The position numbers and the translations under genes are program-made. This document shows positions 1-4,599 of a DNA stretch of 9,542 nt, piece after piece. Position 1 is the first letter of the stretch. Each line of letters opens with the position of its first letter. The notes beneath the pieces were generated by a model. That model was not told the DNA's origin. It made no database searches and worked only from the letters and a program-made list of their open reading frames with translations. Source of the DNA: Candidatus Eiseniibacteriota bacterium (GTDB lineage Bacteria; Joyebacterota; Joyebacteria; Joyebacterales; Joyebacteraceae); the NCBI GenBank assembly GCA_030609605.1, contig JAUWBY010000071.1, positions 1 through 9,542 of the forward strand, written 5' to 3'.

Positions 1-9
1 AGTTGCCGT

Positions 10-37
10 CTGACACGCCTCGACGACCTGGTATTAT
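10..37 (+). promoter_or_regulatory. Candidate sigma70-type promoter of the trehalose operon
   Basis: CTGACA at 10-15 matches the -35 consensus at 5 of 6 positions. It is followed after 16 bases by TATTAT at 32-37 (5 of 6 to TATAAT), which is directly preceded by TGG, an extended -10 element. Transcription would start near 44 and leave a leader of about 60 bases before the GTG at 106. No other convincing pair lies upstream of the first gene, but only 105 bases of upstream sequence are visible. The promoter is inferred from sequence alone; the consensus of this organism's sigma factor is unknown. Confidence 0.45.
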
Positions 38-105
38 GCGCCGCCGCGCGTGTTCAGTTATAGCTGCGGGCAACCGCCGACATCTGACGCCAACGAGGAG
101 TTCCT

Positions 106-786
106 GTGCCGCGTCCAATGCCAGCCGCTTCCGGAGAGGAACTGCGGTTTCGGGTGAAGGACTGCGCTCTGGCGGCGCTGGCGACAGGCGAGCGGGCGCA
201 GAACCTCAAAGAGCTGCGTGACAAGCTGACGACGGTCGACCCCGCGAGCATATACTACCACTTCTGGGGTACGCTGCTGCGCCCCGTCTTCGACGATCCC
301 AGGTACAACAACGACTTTGCCATCTGGGTCTTTGACGCACTACACAACCAGCGGCTGGCCGAGCGGCTCGGCGTACTCGATCCGACCGACTTCCACGACA
401 TGGAGGAGCTCCGCAGAGAGCTGCTCGACATCATCGACGAGGAACTCGACCTAGTCGAGGTTCTCCCTTGGACGCCGCGCGAGTCGCAGTTCCACTTCGT
501 GCGTTCGCAGATCGTTGTGTTCGACTCGGAACTCACGGTGATAGACCCGGCGGGCCTTGCAGGCGCTGTGTCCGCCATGTCGGTCGGGAGCGTATTCTAC
601 CATTTCGTGGACGCGCGGAGGCGGACGCCGGATGGTATTGACGACTTCCGCACATGGCTTCAGGGACTGCCGGGCGACTACAGTGCGGCCTGCGACCGGC
701 TTGCCCAGGTGGATCCGTTCTTCAGAAGTCTGGTCGAGATCCGTGAGGAGCTGTTCGAAACGCTGTTGGAAACACTCGCCGGGTAG
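106..786 (+). CDS. DUF5752 family protein (function unknown), first gene of trehalose operon
   Basis: This encodes a soluble 226-residue protein with no signal peptide or membrane segment. I recognise it as DUF5752-like, a family without an assigned function that I recall next to trehalose or glycosyltransferase genes; this is from memory, not a search. The GTG start is chosen because GAGGAG (95-100) lies 5 bases upstream. The two halves of the protein resemble each other: SIYYHFW near residues 48-54 and SVFYHFV near 162-168, each followed by an acidic stretch with a DFxxW-type motif, then a vDPxxF motif (92-96 and 203-206), then a helix rich in Glu, Leu and Arg (ELRRELLDIIDEEL and EIREELFETLLETL). 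This suggests a mostly helical tandem duplication. The gene lies 62 bases before the TreT gene on the same strand, so a role in controlling or scaffolding trehalose synthesis is plausible but unproven. No catalytic motif is visible. Confidence 0.82.
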   Translation: MPRPMPAASGEELRFRVKDCALAALATGERAQNLKELRDKLTTVDPASIYYHFWGTLLRPVFDDPRYNNDFAIWVFDALHNQRLAERLGVLDPTDFHDMEELRRELLDIIDEELDLVEVLPWTPRESQFHFVRSQIVVFDSELTVIDPAGLAGAVSAMSVGSVFYHFVDARRRTPDGIDDFRTWLQGLPGDYSAACDRLAQVDPFFRSLVEIREELFETLLETLAG

Positions 787-848
787 CTCACGGGAGAACG
801 CCCGGGCGGTCGCGCGGAGCACCACGAACGGAAGGGGCAGCACTCTCA

Positions 849-2090
849 GTGTCTTCATCACTCGCACGATACGCTGACATCACCGGTGAAGATGTCGTCA
901 ATCAACTCCGACAGCTCGCCGAGCCGCTAGCCGGCAAGCGCGTCGTACACGTCAACTCCACACGCGTCGGCGGAGGAGTCGCGGAGATCCTCGCGAAGCT
1001 CGTACCGCTCATGCAGGAGCTCGGCATCGAGACGACGTGGGAGGTTATCACCGGCGACCCAGATTTCTTTGGCGTAACCAAGTCGTTCCACAACGCACTG
1101 CAGGGCAATCGGGTCCCCATCTCCGCAAGCCAGTACGAGCACTATGAGGCGGTGAACCGCGAGAACGCCAAGACGCTCTCTGAGAAGCTGGCGTCCGCGG
1201 ATCTCGTTTTCGTCCACGACCCACAGCCGGCGCCGCTGCTGAGCTTCATCCCGAAGCGTCGCGGCAGCTGGATCTGGCGCTGTCACATCGACGCGAGCCG
1301 GCCGCACAGACCGGTCTGGAAGCACTTGCGCGGATTCCTCGAGGGGTACGACGCGAGCATCTTCTCGCTACCCGACTTCGCTCAGAAACTACCACACCCT
1401 CAGTACATCATTCCGCCCAGCATCGATCCGCTGAGCGAGAAGAACATCGATCTGCCGGCGTCGGAGATCGATGAGGTCTGCAGGCGGTATGGCATCGATC
1501 GGACACGACGGCTCGCTGTGCAGGTCTCGCGCTTCGATTGGTTCAAGGACCCGGTCGGAGTCATCGAGGCCTTCCAACTCGCGCGGAGATCCTGCCCCGA
1601 TCTGCAGCTGGTCCTGGCGGGCGGGACGGCTACGGACGACCCGGAGGGCGCCGCCGTGCTCGACGCGGTGAACACCGCCGCGAACGGCGACCCGGACATC
1701 CACATTCTGCTTCTGCCCCCCGACGCCCACAGGGAGATCAACGCGGCCCAGCGCGCCGCCGATGTGGTCCTCCAGAAGTCCACCAAGGAAGGCTTCGGCC
1801 TCACCGTGACCGAGGCGCTCTGGAAGGCCCGGCCCGTGATCGGCGGCAACGTCGGAGGGATTCGACTCCAGGTCATCGACTACCATACGGGCTTCCTCGT
1901 ATCGACGCCTGAGGGCGCGGCTCTGAGGATGTGCTATCTCCTCCAGCGGCCGGACCGCCTCCGAACCATGGGTAAGAAAGCCAGGGAATTCGTCCGCGAG
2001 AACTTCCTTCTGACCCGTCACCTCCGCGAGTACCTGACTGTGATGGTCGCGCTCACGACAGGGATGAAGGACCGAATCGAGCTCGCATGA
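849..2090 (+). CDS. treT: Trehalose synthase TreT-type GT4 glycosyltransferase
   Basis: This is a cytoplasmic GT-B fold retaining glycosyltransferase of 413 residues, the size typical of trehalose glycosyltransferring synthase (TreT), which joins NDP-glucose and free glucose to make trehalose, reversibly in some organisms. The N-terminal domain carries the glycine-rich NSTRVGGGVAEIL (36-48), close to archaeal TreT proteins, then HDPQPAPL (123-130) and WRCHID (143-148). The C-terminal domain carries QVSRFDWFKDP (225-235), the donor-binding Arg/Lys region, and KEGFGLTVTEAL (313-324), whose two glutamates (E314 and E322) form the GT4 EX7E motif. The start is GTG, with GAAGGGG at 831-837 as ribosome binding site, 11 bases upstream. 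The stop overlaps the otsB start as ATGA, so translation is probably coupled. Donor nucleotide preference cannot be read from the sequence. A related GT4 enzyme with another acceptor is the main alternative, but the otsB/otsA neighbours favour trehalose. Confidence 0.85.
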   Translation: MSSSLARYADITGEDVVNQLRQLAEPLAGKRVVHVNSTRVGGGVAEILAKLVPLMQELGIETTWEVITGDPDFFGVTKSFHNALQGNRVPISASQYEHYEAVNRENAKTLSEKLASADLVFVHDPQPAPLLSFIPKRRGSWIWRCHIDASRPHRPVWKHLRGFLEGYDASIFSLPDFAQKLPHPQYIIPPSIDPLSEKNIDLPASEIDEVCRRYGIDRTRRLAVQVSRFDWFKDPVGVIEAFQLARRSCPDLQLVLAGGTATDDPEGAAVLDAVNTAANGDPDIHILLLPPDAHREINAAQRAADVVLQKSTKEGFGLTVTEALWKARPVIGGNVGGIRLQVIDYHTGFLVSTPEGAALRMCYLLQRPDRLRTMGKKAREFVRENFLLTRHLREYLTVMVALTTGMKDRIELA

Positions 2091-2884
2091 CAGACCGGAA
2101 TTCAAGAGCGCCTCACGTGTCGGACGTTCCAGGCTTCTGGGACCGGGTGGCGATGGCTCCGTCGAGGATGCTCATTCTGGACTACGATGGCACGTTGGCT
2201 CCATTCGTCATCGATCGGATGGCGGCATTCCCGCTGGACGGGATCAGGGAGACACTCCGCGCCATCAGGGAGAGCGGGACAACGCAGTTGGCGATCGTGA
2301 CAGGACGGCCGATCGAGGAACTTCTGGAACTCCTCGGCGATCTCGAGATCCTAGTCGTTGGGAGTCAGGGGACGGAATTCCGGTACCCGAACGGGCGCTG
2401 GTTCACAATGCTGCCGTCGGCTCGACAGCGGGCAAGACTCCTCCAGGCGGAGCAGGAGGCCCTGACCTTCGCGCCCAAGGAACGCGTGGAGAAAAAGCCG
2501 GCGAGCGTTGCGCTGCACACCCGCGGTATGGCCGCGTCGAAGGCGCGAGCGAGCGAGGAAGCACTCCGCAAACTCTGGACGCGGGATACAGAGGAGAGCG
2601 GCCTGGAATGCAGATCGTTCCTCGGCGGTGTGGAGCTCCGTCTGAAGGGGACCACCAAGGGGACAGCGGTCAACGCCCTCGCGGAGGAATGCGCACCAGA
2701 CGACCTCATCGTCTACATCGGCGATGACGACACCGACGAGGACGCCTTCGCGGCGCTCAAGGGCCGAGGGCTCTCCATCCGGGTCGGGGACGCGGCGACA
2801 GACACAGTGGCCGACGCAAGGCTGTGCGACGCATCGGACGTCCGGTGGTTCCTCGTCGAGTGGCTCGACGTGACGAACGCCTGA
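2087..2884 (+). CDS. otsB: Trehalose-6-phosphate phosphatase
   Basis: A HAD-superfamily phosphatase of 265 residues, a normal OtsB length, which removes phosphate from trehalose 6-phosphate to release trehalose in the cytoplasm. Motif I is LDYDGTLAPF (31-40), with D32 as expected nucleophile and D34 as general acid/base. Motif II is TGR (72-74). K191 in KGTAVNAL supplies motif III, and GDDDTDEDAF (212-221) is the metal-binding motif IV. The segment between motifs II and III, including KPASVALHTR (137-146), corresponds to the cap that recognises the sugar. The GSQGTE segment (92-97) has Gln where many OtsB proteins have His (GxHGxE). The ATG overlaps the treT stop (ATGA at 2087-2090), implying reinitiation rather than an independent ribosome binding site. 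otsA follows after 32 bases. A glucosylglycerol-phosphate phosphatase is a less likely alternative. Confidence 0.92.
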   Translation: MTDRNSRAPHVSDVPGFWDRVAMAPSRMLILDYDGTLAPFVIDRMAAFPLDGIRETLRAIRESGTTQLAIVTGRPIEELLELLGDLEILVVGSQGTEFRYPNGRWFTMLPSARQRARLLQAEQEALTFAPKERVEKKPASVALHTRGMAASKARASEEALRKLWTRDTEESGLECRSFLGGVELRLKGTTKGTAVNALAEECAPDDLIVYIGDDDTDEDAFAALKGRGLSIRVGDAATDTVADARLCDASDVRWFLVEWLDVTNA

Positions 2885-2916
2885 GGCGCGCACGAACAGG
2901 CAGGACGGCCCAGCAG

Positions 2917-4380
2917 ATGCGACAGCAGAGAGAGAACCTCATCGTCGTCTCCAACCGCCTCCCGGTGGTGTTCTCGCGCGGGACGGAGGGCTGGCACGTC
3001 GAGCCCGGATCTGGCGGGCTCGTCACCGCGCTGGCGCCCGTCCTTCGCGACCGGGGCGGCACCTGGATCGGCTGGCCGGGGGGCTCCGGTGACGGCGACA
3101 TTGAGAGTGCGCTGACATCGCTCGCCAGCGACATCGGATACTCGCTCGTACCCGTGCGGCTCACACCGAACGAGATCGTCAAGTACTACGAGGGGTTCTC
3201 TAACGAGATCATCTGGCCGCTCTTCCACGATATGCAGTCCCTCTGCAACTTCGATCCCTCGTACTGGGATACCTATAAGGACGTGAACCGCGAGTTCGCC
3301 GAGGTGGTCGTGCGGACGGCCGGCAACGATGACTTCGTCTGGCTTCACGACTATCACCTGATGCTCACGGCGAAGTACATGCGGGAGATGGGCTTCAAGG
3401 GAAAGATCGGCTTCTTCCTTCACGTTCCCTTCCCGGCGCTCGACATGTTCCTCCGGCTGCCGTGGAGGGCAGAGATCCTGACGGCGCTCACGGAATGTGA
3501 TCTCGTCGGCTTCCAGACGATGCGCGACCGGCGCAACTTCGTCCACTGTCTCCGGACAATCCTCGGCGAAGCCATCTACTGCGGCAGAGGACAAGTATGC
3601 GGCCTCACGACCGAGCACCGCGAGTTCCGGGTTGGCGCGTTTCCGATCAGCATTGACTTCGACTACTTCTCGGAGAAGGCGGACAGCGACGAGGTCGCCG
3701 AGTGCGCGTGGCAGATCCACGCGAACCTGCCCGACCGTCAGATCGTCCTCGGCGTCGACCGGCTGGACTACAGCAAGGGGATCCTTCACCGCCTCGATGC
3801 GTTCAGGAGGCTGCTCGTGCGCCATCCAGAGCTCCAGAACTGCGTCTCGCTCGTTCAGATCGTCGTGCCGAGCCGGCGCGGCATTCCGGAATACAAGGCG
3901 CTCAAGACGCGGATCGAGCGGTCGGTCGGTGAGATCAACGGGCGGTTCACGCAGCGGACCGGGTGGGTTCCCGTCCACTACATCTACCGTTCGCTCGAGC
4001 AGACGGAGCTCATCGCGTACTATCGTACGGCGGAGATCGGGCTCGTCACTTCGCTGAAGGACGGAATGAACCTGGTAGCGAAGGAGTACTGCGCCGCCAA
4101 TTCTGAAGAGAGCGGTGTGCTCATTCTGAGCGAGTTCGCCGGCGCCGCGGCGGAGCTGGGGAACGCAGCCCTGCTCGTGAATCCCCACGACGTCGTCGGT
4201 GTGGCGGGGACACTTCACACCGCCCTCACAATGCCGCTTGAAGAGCGCAGGCGCAGGATGCGCAGCATGCGACAGATCGTGAGGCGTCACGACGTCTTCT
4301 GGTGGGTGGACTCATTCCTTCGGGGTGCATTCGCAAAGGACCTCAGCAACTTCCCAGTTGTTGCAGAGCTTCCCACGTAG
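2917..4380 (+). CDS. otsA: Alpha,alpha-trehalose-phosphate synthase (GT20)
   Basis: This encodes a 487-residue family GT20 enzyme, close in length to E. coli OtsA. It transfers glucose from an NDP-glucose to glucose 6-phosphate to give trehalose 6-phosphate, the substrate of the adjacent OtsB. Visible motifs in order: VSNRLPV (11-17), GGL (33-35), WIGWPG (50-55), YYEGFSNEIIW (90-100), WLHDYHL (142-148), GFFLHVPFP (165-173), GVDRLDYSKG (279-288), VPSRRGIPEY (317-326), LKDGMNLVAKEY (380-391) and SEFAGAAAEL (405-414). Arg and Lys of the DRLDYSKG motif match the known donor-binding residues. Y91, W100 and the Arg of PSRRG match positions that contact glucose 6-phosphate in E. coli OtsA. ATG 2917 is chosen over upstream in-frame ATG 2824 because the latter lies inside otsB and adds an Arg-rich extension absent from the family, and because an AGGCAGGA site lies at 2898-2905. 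It is the last gene of the operon. Confidence 0.95.
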   Translation: MRQQRENLIVVSNRLPVVFSRGTEGWHVEPGSGGLVTALAPVLRDRGGTWIGWPGGSGDGDIESALTSLASDIGYSLVPVRLTPNEIVKYYEGFSNEIIWPLFHDMQSLCNFDPSYWDTYKDVNREFAEVVVRTAGNDDFVWLHDYHLMLTAKYMREMGFKGKIGFFLHVPFPALDMFLRLPWRAEILTALTECDLVGFQTMRDRRNFVHCLRTILGEAIYCGRGQVCGLTTEHREFRVGAFPISIDFDYFSEKADSDEVAECAWQIHANLPDRQIVLGVDRLDYSKGILHRLDAFRRLLVRHPELQNCVSLVQIVVPSRRGIPEYKALKTRIERSVGEINGRFTQRTGWVPVHYIYRSLEQTELIAYYRTAEIGLVTSLKDGMNLVAKEYCAANSEESGVLILSEFAGAAAELGNAALLVNPHDVVGVAGTLHTALTMPLEERRRRMRSMRQIVRRHDVFWWVDSFLRGAFAKDLSNFPVVAELPT

Positions 4381-4599
4381 CATCTCATGAGCGCCGGCCC
4401 GGCCTGTGCACAGTCCGTTACTTCCGACCATAACTTGGCTACCATGCCTCTTGGGAGGCTTCGGTCTCTCAGAGGTATACCCCCTTGAAGGAACCGGTAC
4501 ACTACCCCGTCGGACCTGTACTTGACCGGCCTCGCCGATTGTGGTATTCTTGGTAAGTGTCACTGATTCGCACATCTGTGGCGAAGGGGGATGTCTATC
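4381..4599 (+). other. Intergenic region between otsA and the LVIVD-repeat gene
   Basis: No gene is supported here. Twelve bases after the otsA stop is a GC-rich palindrome, GCCGGCCCGGC (4393-4403). A second hairpin, GCCTC-TTGG-GAGGC, lies at 4446-4459. Neither is followed by a run of T, so they are weak candidates for factor-independent termination, though either could stabilise the 3' end of the operon transcript. The distal part holds the promoter candidate described separately, followed by the leader and ribosome binding site of the next gene. Confidence 0.5.
4522..4550 (+). promoter_or_regulatory. Candidate sigma70-type promoter of the LVIVD-repeat gene
   Basis: TTGACC (4522-4527) matches the -35 consensus at 5 of 6 positions. 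It is separated by exactly 17 bases from TATTCT (4545-4550), which matches at 4 of 6 positions and carries an upstream TGG extended -10 element, as in the promoter candidate at the left edge. Initiation near 4557 would give a leader of about 43 bases before the ATG at 4600. The placement supports the large secreted-protein gene being transcribed separately from the trehalose operon. Confidence 0.55.

Noticed and set aside
3..221. Plus-strand open frame of 72 codons at the left edge
   Set aside because: It overlaps the DUF5752 start in another frame, has an Arg/Ala-rich low-complexity translation, and covers the candidate promoter.
1389..2105. Minus-strand open frame of 238 codons opposite treT
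   Set aside because: Fully antisense to well-conserved GT4 motifs, with no family resemblance in its own translation.
2824..2916. N-terminal extension of OtsA from ATG 2824
   Set aside because: It lies within the otsB coding end and encodes an Arg-rich stretch not seen in the family; ATG 2917 has a ribosome binding site and gives the normal length.
2713..4290. Long minus-strand open frame of 525 codons opposite otsA
   Set aside because: It is antisense to a motif-complete otsA and overlaps the otsB end. Its translation is rich in Arg, Asp, Val and Glu without recognisable domains, as expected from the complement of a GC-rich gene.
4446..4459. GCCTC-TTGG-GAGGC hairpin as a factor-independent terminator of the trehalose operon
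   Set aside because: The stem is only five base pairs and no T-run follows, so it is not called as a terminator.
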